A DNA stretch of 64,000 nt from Sthenelais limicola (lineage: Eukaryota; Annelida; Polychaeta; Phyllodocida; Sigalionidae). The position numbers were made by a program, and so were the translations under genes. Below are positions 42,657 to 53,235 of the stretch, piece after piece. Numbering within the stretch: position 1 is the first letter of the stretch; the number at the start of each line of letters is the position of its first letter. The stretch spans positions 23,163,323 through 23,227,322 of the forward strand of contig OW804094.1 of the NCBI GenBank assembly GCA_942159475.1. Direction: 5' to 3'. The notes beneath the pieces were generated by a model, which saw only the letters and a list, made by a program, of their open reading frames with translations, searched no databases and was not told where the DNA came from.

Positions 42657-44338
42657 TGGGGTGTGTCCACTGTGGAAAGGGGGAGGGGCTTGTCCACTGT
42701 GGCAAGGGGGAGGGGCTCGTCCACTGTGGGAAGGGGGCGTGTCCACCATGGGAAGGGGGAGGGGCTCGTCCACCGTGGGAAGGGGGAGGGGCTCGTCCAC
42801 CGTGGGAAGGGATAGGGGCTTGTCCACCGTGGGAAGGGGGAGGGGCTTGTCCATTGTGGGAAGGGGGAGGGGCTCGTCCACCGTGGGAAGGGGGAGGGGC
42901 TTGTCCACCGTGGGAAGGGGGAGGGGCTTGTCCATTGTGGGAAGGGGGAGGGACTTGTCCACCGTGGGAAGGGGGAGGGGCTCGTCCACTGTGGGAAGGG
43001 GGAGGGGCTTGTCCACCGTGGGAAGGGGGAGGGGCTCGTCCACCGTGGGAAGGGGGAGGGGCTTGTCCATTGTGGAAAGGGGGAGGGACTTGTCCACCGT
43101 GGGAAGGGGGAGGGGCTTGTCCACCGTGGGAAGGGGGAGGGGCTTGTCCACTGTGGGAAGGGGGAGGGGCTCGTCCACTGTGGGAAGGGGGAGGGGCTCG
43201 TCCACTGTGGGAAGGGGGAGGGGCTTGTCCACTGTGGCAAGGGGGAGGGGCTCGTCCACTGTGGCAAGGGGGAGGGGCTCGTCCACTGTGGGAAGGGGGC
43301 GTGTCCACCGTGGGAAGGGGGAGGGGCTCGTCCACCGTGGGAAGGGGGAGGGGCTTGTCCATTGTGGGAAGGGGGAGGGACTTGTCCACCGTGGGAAGGG
43401 GGAGGGGCTCGTCCACCGTGGGAAGGGGGAGGGGCTTGTCCACTGTGGGAAGGGGGAGGGCTCGTCCACCGTGGGAAGGGGGAGGGGCTTGTCCATTGTG
43501 GGAAGGGGGAGGGACTTGTCCACCGTGGGAAGGGGGAGGGGCTTGTCCACTGTGGGAAGGGGGAGGGGCTCGTCCACTGTGGGAAGGGGGGAGGGGCTCG
43601 TCCACTGTGGGAAGGGGGAGGGGCTCGTCCACCGTGGGAAGGGGGAGGGGCTTGTCCACTGTGGGAAGGGGGAGGGGCTTGTCCACTGTGGGAAGGGGGG
43701 AGGGGCTCGTCCACTGTGGGAAGGGGGAGGGGCTCGTCCACCGTGGGAAGGGGGAGGGGCTCGTCCACCGTGGGAAGGGGGAGGGGCTCGTCTCCTGTGG
43801 GAAGGGGGAGCGGCTTGTCCACTGTGGGAAAGGGGAGGGGCTTGTCCACCGTGGGAAGGGGGAGGGGCTTGTCCACTGTGGGAAGGGGGAGGGGCTCGTC
43901 CACTGTGGGAAAGGGGAGGGGCTTGTCCACCGTGGGAAGGGGGAGGGGCTTGTCCACTGTGGGAAGGGGGGAGGGGCTCGTCCACTGTGGGAAGGGGGAG
44001 GGGCTCGTCTCCTGTGGGAAGGGGGAGGGGCTTGTCCACTGTGGGAAAGGGGAGGGGCTTGTCCACCGTGGGAAGGGGGAGGGGCTTGTCCACTGTGGGA
44101 AGGGGGAGGGGCTTGTCCACAGTGGGAAGGGGGAGGGGCTCGTCCACTGTGGGAAGGGGGAGGGCTCGTCCACCGTGGGAAGGGGGAGGGGCTTGTCCAC
44201 TGTGGGAAGGGGGAGGGGCTTGTCCACTGTGGGAAGGGGGAGGGGCTCGTCTCCTGTGGGATGGGGGAGGGGCTTGTCCACTGTGGAAAGGGGGAGGGGC
44301 TTGTTCACTGTGGAGAGGGGGAGGGGCTTGTTCACTGT
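42657..44338 (+). repeat. 27-bp GC-rich minisatellite, ~60 copies
   Basis: The unit is GGGAAGGGGGAGGGGCT(C/T)GT followed by CCAC(C/T)GT, tandem over about 1.68 kb with single-base variants and occasional 1-bp length changes. Because 27 is divisible by 3, frames stay open on both strands and encode 9-residue repeats such as GRGRGSSTV or the complement LPLPTVDEP. These are by-products rather than genes. The G-runs could form G-quadruplexes. Confidence 0.93.
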
Positions 44339-45234
44339 TTTCAAAGTCCGGTATCCGACCCACAAGAAGGACATTGAATTGGATTCCTTTTTTCACATTT
44401 CTTTACCAGGACTGGACCACCACAATGGTGGTCTTCCTCTAGTCAATTTCCCGTATTTAACTTCAGTTCTAAGACTAGAAAACCTTGGTTATACATTACA
44501 AACCACCTATTGCGCACCTATACATCAATATAGATAATATATACAGGTATAATATACACACTCACCTTACAATAGGACACTTGACTCTTTATGCATTCAT
44601 GTAATCCATCCATCCACTCGCTGGGTGGAAAGGTGGGCCTATAGTTAATGCCTTCAACTTGCTATTAGACTCTTCACCCTCCTCCTCCATCACACACCAT
44701 TATCCTATTAAGATTTAGTTCACCTATATATCTTTTTCCTCCATGCAGTTTTGTTACAGATCCACAGGACATAAGCTTCACTGAAGTACTGCTCCCAGTT
44801 CAGTATAATCCTACATTTTAAACTTTTTGCCTTTTTTCGAGTATTATTTTAAACCCATCGGAAAAGATGCACACGCGACCAATTTTTGTCCCTCGCTGTT
44901 GAAATATTTTTGTATGTAGCAACATACCTACAGCATATCTATATGATCTTCCATGGGTCACGATCTAGACCTAGCCATGGCTAAATAGTTAATGCTTTCC
45001 TTGTATTTTGGATTGGGAGTAGGGGTTGGGTGCTTTGAGATTCGACCAGATGGTCGTCGTCTTAAATACCCCCGGACATGAGTTGAACTTCAAATCAACC
45101 TACTCCTCCTTTTCCTCCCATCTTGACTCCAAGGATCGAGACCTTCGACTTACCATTGGATATATATGTACAAACACTTAGACAAGGCAGATCCGGGGGA
45201 AAGCATACATATACATGCATGTAAAGCCCTATAT
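44339..45234. other. No recognised feature
   Basis: About 900 bp of AT-rich non-coding sequence with no coding signal and no repeat ends recognised. Confidence 0.4.
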
Positions 45235-45469
45235 GGGTCAGGTTTTCAGAAAATGTACAATTTAACATCACCAATCTTCTCAAATAAACCAGATTTCAGA
45301 CGAGAATAAAGTTTAAAAGACAGTTCAACCTAACCAAACAGATTGCTAGAATCAATACAATGCAGAATATACCCGAATTTAACTTGCATTGACCAAATTG
45401 CAGCCTTATTTAGCAGAATTTACTAAATGTGTACAGCTGCCAATTGTACAATTTCTGAAAATCTGACCC
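45235..45469 (-). mobile_element. Family A MITE, copy 22 (type a)
   Basis: Ends GGGTCAGGTTTTCAG and CTGAAAATCTGACCC. The flanks ATAT and ATAC are nearly matching. Confidence 0.88.
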
Positions 45470-45791
45470 ATACATGGATGTTAAGCCATATATATGCAAT
45501 GTTCTCTGTCTCTATCTCTCATGTCTCTTGTCAGAGTCTCCCCCCTTCTCTCTCCTCCTTCTCTCCCCAATTTTGGCCTAGTCAAAGATGACAGATAGAC
45601 AGGCAGGGAGGATAAGGAGAGTCAACTGAGTCTAAGTAAAATATTGCTGTCAGAGAGAGAGAGAGACCCCTCCTCGTCGACTTCGTCCAAATGTCATTTT
45701 AACATTTATCTATTTGTTTATATACCATATATCTATATTTGGGGTGAAAGGGACCCGCTTCCTGCACCTTTGTGCTCCAGTTCTCAGATCT
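45470..45791. other. No recognised feature
   Basis: Includes a pyrimidine-rich patch (45,500-45,565) and a short GAGAGA run (45,654-45,665). Confidence 0.4.
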
Positions 45792-46026
45792 GGGTCATAT
45801 TTTCAGAAAATGTACAATTCGCCGTCAATAATTCTCTCAAATAACTCAAATGTCTGACGAAAATAAAGTTCAAAATACGGTTCAACCTAACCAAACAGAT
45901 TGCTAGAATCAATGCAATGCCGAATATACTCGAATTTACCTAGTATTGACCAAATTGCAGCTTAATTTAGCAGAATTTACTAAATGTGAACAGCTGCTAA
46001 TTGTACATTTTCTGGAAATCTGACCC
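45792..46026 (-). mobile_element. Family A MITE, copy 23 (type a)
   Basis: Ends GGGTCATATTTTCAG and CTGGAAATCTGACCC; well preserved inside. The flanks no longer match. Confidence 0.85.
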
Positions 46027-46111
46027 ACCTATGTTTAGTACCATGAGCTGCAGGGTGTTTTCAACATATTGCAGATACATGTCAGAATATGGGATGGTTG
46101 TAAAATATGTC

Positions 46112-46548
46112 AATATTTGATTTTTTTAAATTCAGGCCAAGAAGATAATATCTTTTTGATAATATAAAAAGTAATATTATTAATTTGTATATTATTAAAT
46201 AACAGAAAATAACAGAATTGACAAAATTCAATATCCATGATTCAATTTAGAATATATTATAATATTTGATTTTTTTAAATTCAGGCCAAGAAGATAATAT
46301 CTTTTTAATAATATAAAAAGTAATATTATTAATTTTTATATTATTAAATAACAGAAAATAACAGAATTGACAAAATTCAATATCCATGATTCAATTTAGA
46401 ATATATTATAATATTTGATTTTTTTAAATTCAGGCCAAGAAGATAATATCTTTTTGATAATATAAAAAGTAATATTATTAATTTTTATATTATTGAATAA
46501 CAGAAAATAACAGAATTGACAAAATTCAATATCCATGATTCAATTTAG
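46112..46548 (+). repeat. 149-bp AT-rich tandem repeat, 3 copies
   Basis: Units start at 46,112, 46,261 and 46,410 (AATATTTGATTTTTTTAAAT) and are nearly identical. Each holds an inverted AT stretch (GTAATATTATTAATTT). Confidence 0.9.
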
Positions 46549-46759
46549 TTCCAATTTCCACTTGCTGGCTGTGATATTCTTATGCAAACTTTTTTTATCT
46601 CCCATTAGGTTCTCTAATTAGATTATTGTGGCTACTTTATTAGAACTACTATACTATAAGTTCGGATTGCAAACATTAATTTAATAATTAATAATTAAAG
46701 TACAAAACAATTATTTAGATGAATTAGAAAGAAAATTAACAGCATCAATTAAGCTGGTT

Positions 46760-47519
46760 GGTCCTGGGCTAGACCATAAAGTGCCTTTCTGTCTCTTTTT
46801 CTGTCTCTCTCTCCCTTCTTCTCTTCCTGGGTAAAGGTGGGTTTCCACTGGATCGCTTGTATCTGCGCTCAGGGCTTGCTCTAGCTCCACTTCTTTATAG
46901 TGTGGTTTTCATTCGCTCTTTGTCCGCTTTAATTTTAGCGCAATACAAGCGCAGGGTGATTCTACTGGTTTGCTTCTTTCCTTATGAAATCAATGGTAAA
47001 TCACTTGGTTCGCTCTTATTGCGCTCTTGGACCACTGCTAAAAGACGTGGAAAGAGTGGCATGTTGCTGCGCTCAAATCAAGCACATCAGATATTAATGC
47101 AACATCCTGCGCTCTTCTAAAGAAGTGCAAATAGCAGTTTTTAAGAGCGTATAGAAAGCGCAGTAACCGATTCTATTGCACCGCTCTGGCTGCGCTCTAT
47201 CTGTGCTTGTTAGGCGCTCATGGAAATAAAAAGAGCGGGCCATGAGCGGATCAAAAGAGTGAGCTAGTGGAATCGCAGCCTAAGATCATAAACTGCCTCC
47301 CTCTCAGCTCTCCTGCCCTTTATATAACCATATTAAATGTGTTGATAAGGGCGTAAAGCAACCAATCTCACTCACTCACTCCCTCTCAGCTCTCCCGCCC
47401 TTTATATAACCATATTAAATGTGTTGATAAGGGCGTAAAGCAATCAATCTCACTCACTCCCTCTCAGCTCTCCCGCCCTTTATATAACCATATTAAATGT
47501 GTTGATAAGGGCGTAAAGC
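46760..47519 (+). repeat. Family E array (3 units) interrupted by a MITE
   Basis: The leader (GGTCCTGGGCTAGACC and CTTTCTGTCTC) matches 10,624 onward. Three ~80-bp units follow the MITE insertion at 46,835-47,280. Confidence 0.85.
46835..47280. mobile_element. 446-bp MITE with TAA target duplication
   Basis: Left end AGGTGGGTTTCCACTGGATC, right end complementary to GGCTGCGATTCCACTAGC. TAA flanks both sides (46,832-46,834 and 47,281-47,283), and the family E array at 10.7 kb shows the empty site. GCGCTC/GAGCGC motifs recur inside. It is a likely PIF/Harbinger-type element; the 87-codon frame inside is not convincing. Confidence 0.8.
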
Positions 47520-47520
47520 T

Positions 47521-48155
47521 CAATTAAGCTGGAATTTGAAAAAGGACGTTTCAGGGCTGTACTACAATATTAGGACCTATAACAGAAACCTACCGAAAAG
47601 AAACAGATATCCTAGTGATGTGAGTTCAGGACCTATAAGATAACCAGGACTCTTTATTTAAGGGTCAGATTTGCAGAAAATGTACAATAGGCAACTGTAC
47701 ACATTTAGTAAATTCTGCTAAATTAGGCTGAAAAATGATAAATACCAGGTATATTTGAGTATATTTGGTATCGCATTGATTCAAAGTATCAGTTCTGTTA
47801 TGTTAAACTGCATTTTGAAGCTCATTTTGGTCTTAAATGTGGGTTATTTGAGAGGATTGGTGAAGGTGAATTGTGCATTTTCTGAAAGTCTGACCCCTAA
47901 GCTTGCCCTGTGGAGAGGAGGAGGAGGAGGAGGGTTGCGTATCAAATGTACCCAGCTCACTCAATTAAGCTGGAATTTAAAAAAGGACCTTTTAGGGCTG
48001 TACTACAAGATTAGAACCTGTAACCGAAACCTACCCAAATGAAACAGAAATCCTAGTGATGTGAGTGTAGGACCTATAACATAACCAGGACTCTAAGCTT
48101 GCCCTGTGGAGAGGTGGAGGAGGAGGAGGAGGGTTGAGTATCAAATGTACCCAGC
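47521..48155. repeat. Tandem duplication, one unit carrying a MITE
   Basis: Unit 1 (47,521-47,958) and unit 2 (47,960-48,155) share AATTAAGCTGGAATTT, CCTAGTGATGTGAGT, AACCAGGACTCT and CTAAGCTTGCCCTGTGGAGA, followed by GGA repeats. Unit 1 contains a family A MITE between ACTCT and CTAAGC; unit 2 does not. Confidence 0.85.
47662..47896 (+). mobile_element. Family A MITE, copy 24 (type b)
   Basis: Ends GGGTCAGATTTGCAG and CTGAAAGTCTGACCC. The right flank is CTAA; the left flank has about 8 extra bases relative to the empty unit. Confidence 0.9.
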
Positions 48156-48329
48156 TCCTTAACCTTACTCAAGGATGTCCAGAGAGTACGCACACACATT
48201 GGCCTGGCCTGCCAATGTTGTCTCAGACCTCTCCATCTCCCCAGGGTAATATGCAGGCAGCTAACATTAACCCTACCGCCCCAAAGGTCAACTGTCGGCC
48301 ACCCTATGCACAGGTGGGAGAATGGGAGA

Positions 48330-48838
48330 GAGAGACTGAGAGATGAGAGTAGAAGATTGAATGAGAGAGAGAGTGGGAGAGAGAGACTGAGAGAGAGTGG
48401 GAGAGAGAGACTGAGAGAGAAGGAAAGAGCGAGTGGGAGAGAATGAGAGAGAGACTGAGAGTGGGAGAGATTGGGAGAGACTGATAGAGAGTGGGAGAGA
48501 TTGGGAGAGACTGAGAGACAGACTGAAAGAGACTGTGAGAGACTGTGAGAGAGACTGACAGAGAAGGGGAGAAACTGACAGAGAGACTGACAGAGAGGGT
48601 GGGAGAGATTGGGAGAGACTGAGAGAGACAGAGAGATTGGGAGATACTGAGAGAGAGTGGGAGAGAGTGGGAGAGACTGAGAGACAGACTGAAAGAGACT
48701 GGGAGAGGGACTGACAGAGAAGGGGAGAGACTGACAGAGAGAGTGGGAGAGATTGGGAGAGACTGACAGAGAGACCGAAAGAGACTGTGAGAGATTGGGA
48801 TAGAATGGGAAAGAGACACAGAGAGTGGGAGAGATTAA
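48330..48838 (+). repeat. Polypurine GAGA/GACTGA low-complexity tract
   Basis: Repeats of GAGAGAGACT, GGGAGAGATT and GAGAGACTGA. On the minus strand these give Ser/Leu-rich frames that are not genes. Confidence 0.93.
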
Positions 48839-49197
48839 TTTTCGCATAGAGTAAATCAGGATTTCAGAATAACATCATCGATGTAATATAATTCCTGAAT
48901 AAAAAAATCTAAAACTCTTTCTCTCTTTCATTCCCTCCCACTACCCCATGAATTGAAATAATTTGTGGCGACTTACATGATAGTCCCAACGCAAAGCAAT
49001 AATAGGGAGGTTCCGCATGCAAACCTATCTCAATTACGTAACCGTATCTGTATATTTTTCGTGAATTACGTCGCATTTTTAGGCATGAAAAATCAATTGT
49101 TGGATGAAATATTTTGCTTGATACGTTAAGTTAATTCTTTCCCACCATGTTTTCCTAGAATCCTTTTTTCCTTTTAACGTATGTTTGTATTATATAA
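48839..49197. other. No recognised feature
   Basis: Non-coding sequence without repeat ends. Confidence 0.4.
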
Positions 49198-49263
49198 TTA
49201 TCAGAGATGCGGATACGTTTACGTCTACGTATAGGTTAGACTTGCTGAACCTCCCCTATACTC

Positions 49264-49513
49264 GAGTCAGATTTTCTCCCGAACTTCAGATCTACACATT
49301 TAGTAAATTCTGCATAATTAGGCTGTAAAATGATAGATACTAGGTACATATCTGAGTAGTATCTGAGTATATTTGTATATTCAAGTATATAGTATCATAT
49401 AAGTATTATATGAGTATATTCAAACTGAATTTTGAACCTCAATTTTGTCTTAAATGTGGGTTATTTTAGAGGATTTGTGAAGGTGAATTGTACAGTTTCT
49501 GGCGACCTCACCC
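49264..49513 (+). mobile_element. Family A MITE, copy 25 (type c, diverged)
   Basis: Left end GAGTCAGATTTTCTC, right end CTGGCGACCTCACCC. ACTC flanks both sides, and unit 2 of the duplication (GATACTCAGC) is the uninserted site. Confidence 0.88.
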
Positions 49514-49583
49514 ACTCAGCCTTACTGCCTGCACCCTTTAGCGTTAGAGGTTGTCACGTAGAAGTATTGAGGTAGTATTATAT

Positions 49584-49807
49584 GGGTCATATTTTCAGAA
49601 AATGCACAATTAGCAGCTGTACACATTTAGTAAGTTCTGCTAAATCAGGCTCCAATTTTGGCCAATATTAGGTAAATTCGAGTATATTCGGCATTGCATT
49701 GATTCTAGCCATATGTTTGGTTAGGGTGAACTGTATTTTGAACTTTATTTTCGTCTGAAATTTGGGTTTTTTGAGAGGATTGGTGAAGGTGAATTGTACA
49801 TTTTCCC
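49584..49807 (+). mobile_element. Family A MITE, copy 26 (type a, right end shortened)
   Basis: Left end GGGTCATATTTTCAG; the right end stops at ACATTTTCCCC. It lies exactly between the two duplication units. Confidence 0.85.
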
Positions 49808-50144
49808 CTATATCAGAGATGAGTTACGTTTACGTTTACGTATAGGTTAGACGTGCTAAACCTCCCTATAGATACTCAGCTTCAATCCCTGCAGCCTTCA
49901 GCGTTAGAGTTTGTCACGTAGAAGTATTGAGGTAGTATTATATACAACTCAGGTGTGATTATTTAAGGGGTGAGGGGGTCAGGGCGTCTACCAATAGACT
50001 TAAATGTAAAGACAGACGCTAGACTGACCACACCCACCTGGCTGCTACTGCAGCGCCCCCCAAGGTTGGAGAAGTAACCAGGACTCCACTTGCACCGTCC
50101 TAGGTACACACTCGCCGACGTGAAGCACATCTTGATCAACTCTT

Positions 50145-50352
50145 GGGTGAAACCGCCAGAAAATGTACAATTCGCCTTCACCAATCCTCTAAAATAACCC
50201 ACATTTAAGACAGAAATTAGCTTCAAAATACAGTTCAACATAGCCAGACAGATTGCTAGAATCAATGCAATGCTGAATGGACTCGACTTTACCAATTATT
50301 GGACAAATTGCAGCCTAATTTAGCAGAATTTACTAAATGTGTACAGCTGCCA
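50145..50352 (-). mobile_element. Family A MITE, copy 27 (right end missing)
   Basis: Type a. It starts GGGTGAAACCGCCAG and stops at GCTGCC. Confidence 0.8.
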
Positions 50353-50375
50353 GAAGCACATCTTGATCAACTCTT

Positions 50376-50626
50376 GGGTTCAGATTTTTCAAAAATGTAC
50401 AATTGGCAGCTCTACACTTTTAGGAACTTCTGTTAAAAAATGAAAAAGTTAGGCTGAAAAATGATAAATACCAGGTATATTTGAGTAAATATTTGGTATC
50501 GCATATTGATTCAAAGTATCAGTTATGTTATTTTAAACTGCATTTTGAAGCTCATTTTTGTCTTAAATGTGGGTTATTTGAGAGGATTGTTGAAGGCGAA
50601 TTGTACATTTTCTGAAAATCTGACCC
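50376..50626 (+). mobile_element. Family A MITE, copy 28 (type b)
   Basis: Left end GGGTTCAGATTTTTC, right end CTGAAAATCTGACCC. It has a small internal duplication near 50,430-50,450. Confidence 0.85.
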
Positions 50627-50629
50627 CTT

Positions 50630-50836
50630 GGGTGAAATCGACAGAAAATGTACAATTCACCTTCACCATTCCTCTCAAATAACCCAAATTTTAGACGAAA
50701 ATAAAGGTCAAAACCCTGTTCAATCTAACCAGACAGATTGCTAGAATCAACCCAATGCCAAATATACTCGAATTTACCTAGTATTGGACAAATTGCAGCC
50801 TAATTTAGCAGAATTTACTAAATGTGTACAGCTGCC
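50630..50836 (-). mobile_element. Family A MITE, copy 29 (right end missing)
   Basis: Type a. It has the same truncation point as copy 27. Confidence 0.8.
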
Positions 50837-50860
50837 AGAAGCACATTTTGATCAACTCTT

Positions 50861-51096
50861 GGGTTCAGATTTTCCAAAAATGTACAATTGGCAGCTCTAC
50901 ACTTTTAGGAACTTCTGCTAAATTAGGCTGAAAAATGATAAATACCAGGTATATTTGAGTATATTTTGTATCGCATTGATTCAAAGTATCAGTTATGTTA
51001 TTTCAAACTGCATTTTGAAGCTCATTTTTGTCTTAAATGTGGGTTATTTGAGAGGATTGTTGAAGGCGAAGTGTACATTTTCTGAAAATCTGACCC
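50861..51096 (+). mobile_element. Family A MITE, copy 30 (type b)
   Basis: A close sister of copy 28 (same GGGTTCAGATTTTCC start) without the internal duplication. Confidence 0.85.
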
Positions 51097-51099
51097 CTT

Positions 51100-51334
51100 G
51101 GGTGAAATCGACAGAAAATGTACAATTCACCTTCACCATTCCTCTCAAATAACCCAAATTAAAGACGAAAATGAAGTTCAAAATACCGTTCAACCTAACC
51201 AAACAGATTGCTAGAATAAATGCAATGCTGAATATACTTAAATGTACCTAGTATTGACCAAATTGCACCCTAATTTAGCAGAATTTACTAAATGTGTACA
51301 GCTGCCAATTGTACATTTTCTGAAAATCTGACCC
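51100..51334 (-). mobile_element. Family A MITE, copy 31 (type a, complete)
   Basis: It starts like copy 29 but keeps the full right end, CTGAAAATCTGACCC. Confidence 0.85.
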
Positions 51335-51527
51335 TCAGATTAAAGTTGCATTCCTCAGTCTAGGCCCAAAGGTGAGAGACTCCCTTCAAACTGAGGGACA
51401 GCCTCTCGCCTCAAACGGCAAAGTGCCATTATAATTCCATAAAGACCATAAAATGTCATTATATTCCCATTAGAACACCTAGTCCTAGGCCAGGAAACCA
51501 ATTAGCGAAGTAGGCGTCTAATCACTG

Positions 51528-51803
51528 TTAGACGCGATTTGATCAGATTCTGGGAGGTATTTTCTTGCCTATAGACCACATTTGTATCGACGGAAGTCCC
51601 TGAAGTGTGGACTATAGAACGGCAGTGTTAAAACTCCATAGAGGGTGGCGCCACCTATAGTCCCTGGCGGAGTTAAGTGGGTAAACATCCGGCGCACTTA
51701 ATACCTATTTCGCAAGGCATATTTGATTAAAATAAATAATTGTACAGGTTGGTAAACCTTCTATTTTGGTATTAATAAGTTGATCTGATCAAATCGCGTC
51801 TAA
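51528..51803. mobile_element. Element C: 276-bp MITE-like insertion with perfect 20-bp inverted ends
   Basis: TTAGACGCGATTTGATCAGA at the left is exactly complementary to the right end at 51,784-51,803. The interior is non-coding. It is inserted in family B copy 7. Confidence 0.75.
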
Positions 51804-51804
51804 A

Positions 51805-51930
51805 AGCATTATTACCCTCGGTTTGGTGGTTTGTTGTGCTCTGGGTGGTCATAGAAACTCTCGGGCAAGCCCTCGAGTGTCTATGACCACCCAGACCACA
51901 ACAAACCACCAAACCTCGGGTAATAATGCT
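51805..51930. repeat. 126-bp long hairpin
   Basis: Two ~60-base arms (AGCATTATTACC... and ...GGTAATAATGCT) are almost perfectly complementary around a GCAAGC loop. It directly follows element C inside family B copy 7. It may be a small foldback transposon. Confidence 0.85.
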
Positions 51931-51970
51931 ATAACATACTTATCTAATATGAGGGTTTGGACCTAGACTG

Positions 51971-52285
51971 TATATATACCTGCTACATTAAATAAATTTC
52001 TTTTTTTCCTATCAAATCTTTTACTAAATCTCTTTTTTCCCTATCAAATCGTTTACTGAGCACTAAGGAATAGATTTTCTTTTGGCAGGATGATTTCATT
52101 TTTTAAAAAAAATCTAACCCATTACTTTGGGAAGGTCTGAACGGAGCCACGATGCAACCGTAAGAATATTTGTGATTGCAAAAAAAAATATATATATATT
52201 TGTGATTGCCTTTATTTTATAGCTGGGAATGCATCTTTCAAACTGCAGTAGGTGCTCAGTTTAAGGTTTATAACTAAGTCTTGTA
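51971..52285. other. No recognised feature
   Basis: AT-rich, with a short (AT)n run near 52,189 and pyrimidine patches. Confidence 0.4.
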
Positions 52286-52472
52286 CAGTCTAGGCCCAAA
52301 GATGGAGTCCCTTCTAACGAAGGGAAAGCCTCTCGCCTACAACCGCAACGTGCCATTATACTTCTATTAAGACTGCAAAATGACAATATATTCTCATTAA
52401 AACGCCGAGTTCTAGGGCAAGAAACCGTTTTGCGAGGTAGGCTGACATACCATTCATATCTGATCTGAGGGT
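52286..52472 (+). mobile_element. Family B MITE, copy 8 (right tip missing)
   Basis: It starts CAGTCTAGGCCCAAAG after TA and stops after ATCTGATCTGAGGGT. Confidence 0.75.
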
Positions 52473-52599
52473 AATCAGAATATATTTACAGCTAATACGG
52501 GCAATATATATGAAACCAAAATGCGTGATTGGAAAGCTGAAGACAATGTACGATGATTAAAGCTGTACATATCAGTATCACATCGTTATTAAATTTTAT

Positions 52600-53235
52600 T
52601 ATACGCATATTCTATATGAGACGTGCTATAAGTGGGGTGCTATGAAAATATTCATATAGGACGTGTCCTATATGAAATGTAGTTGTCTAAAAATAGCTCT
52701 GTTGTTATGCTTCGCGGAGCTTTGGCTCTCCGCGGAGCATGTAAACAAATCCCCGCGATCGGTAATCAACCCGTGATTCTGGTACTATAATTATAGAAAA
52801 ACATAATAAACCCTACATCATTAAATAGAGCATTAAATTCTCTTTTGAATGATATAAATTTTATTAATGTAGCTTAAGAAATAGCTGCGTTATGAACATT
52901 TTAAGTCAACAGTATAAGTAGACCTAAATACTGCATACTGCAAGGTGCAGGACAGTCAGCGGGGCTGTCAGTGGGGCTGTCAGCTGGGCAGCGGGGTTCT
53001 CTGAGACTTCTTTAGTATTTTTTCAGTAATATCTGATGACATATGATCAAATTTTATGCACATATAATAAATATAGAATGGAACTTTATAGGACTTGATT
53101 CGAATCTTGTCCTATAAATTTTCGATTATCGCCGGCTCGTCCCATTCTCTCTATTTATTATACGTGCATCCCTCTTGAGAGGTGCTATAAGTGGAGTGCA
53201 ATAAAAATATTCATATAGTATGCGTACTACATGAA
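52600..53235. repeat. Diverged direct repeats
   Basis: GTGCTATAAGTGGGGTGC and AAAATATTCATATA at about 52,600-52,680 recur at about 53,155-53,235. A short hairpin, GCTTCGCGGAGC...GCTCTCCGCGGAGC, lies at about 52,709-52,738. Confidence 0.55.
53064..53161. mobile_element. Family H hairpin, copy 1
   Basis: ATAATAAATATAGAATGG at the left is mirrored by CCATTCTCTCTATTTATTAT at the right, with an inner stem TTATAGGAC...GTCCTATAA. Confidence 0.6.

Larger units (their letters stand above)
49198..49946. repeat. Tandem duplication with filled and empty MITE sites
   Basis: Unit 1 (49,198-49,583) and unit 2 (49,807-49,946) share ATCAGAGATG, ACGTATAGGTTAGAC, CTCAGC and GTCACGTAGAAGTATTGAGG. Unit 1 contains a family A copy at an ACTC target; unit 2 shows that site empty. 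Confidence 0.85.
50145..51334. repeat. Tandem array of paired, head-to-head family A MITEs
   Basis: Five family A copies in alternating orientation: 50,145-50,352 (-), 50,376-50,626 (+), 50,630-50,836 (-), 50,861-51,096 (+) and 51,100-51,334 (-). The first and third lack their last ~28 bp at the same point (GCTGCC) and continue into the same 24-bp linker (AGAAGCACAT...CAACTCTT). The period is about 470-485 bp, so a two-MITE unit has been tandemly duplicated. Confidence 0.88.
51356..51970 (+). mobile_element. Family B MITE, copy 7, split by insertions
   Basis: The left part, CAGTCTAGGCCCAAAG to about 51,526, and the right part, about 51,932 to GGTTTGGACCTAGACTG, together make one complete family B element. 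About 405 bp of foreign sequence separates them. Confidence 0.8.

Noticed and set aside
42526..44537. Reading frames of 350-640 codons on both strands
   Set aside because: All arise from a 27-bp tandem repeat (divisible by 3). Different frames give different 9-residue repeats with equal openness, so there is no coding signal.
48074..48847. 257-codon Ser/Leu-rich minus-strand frame
   Set aside because: It lies in a GAGA-type purine tract with no conserved domain.
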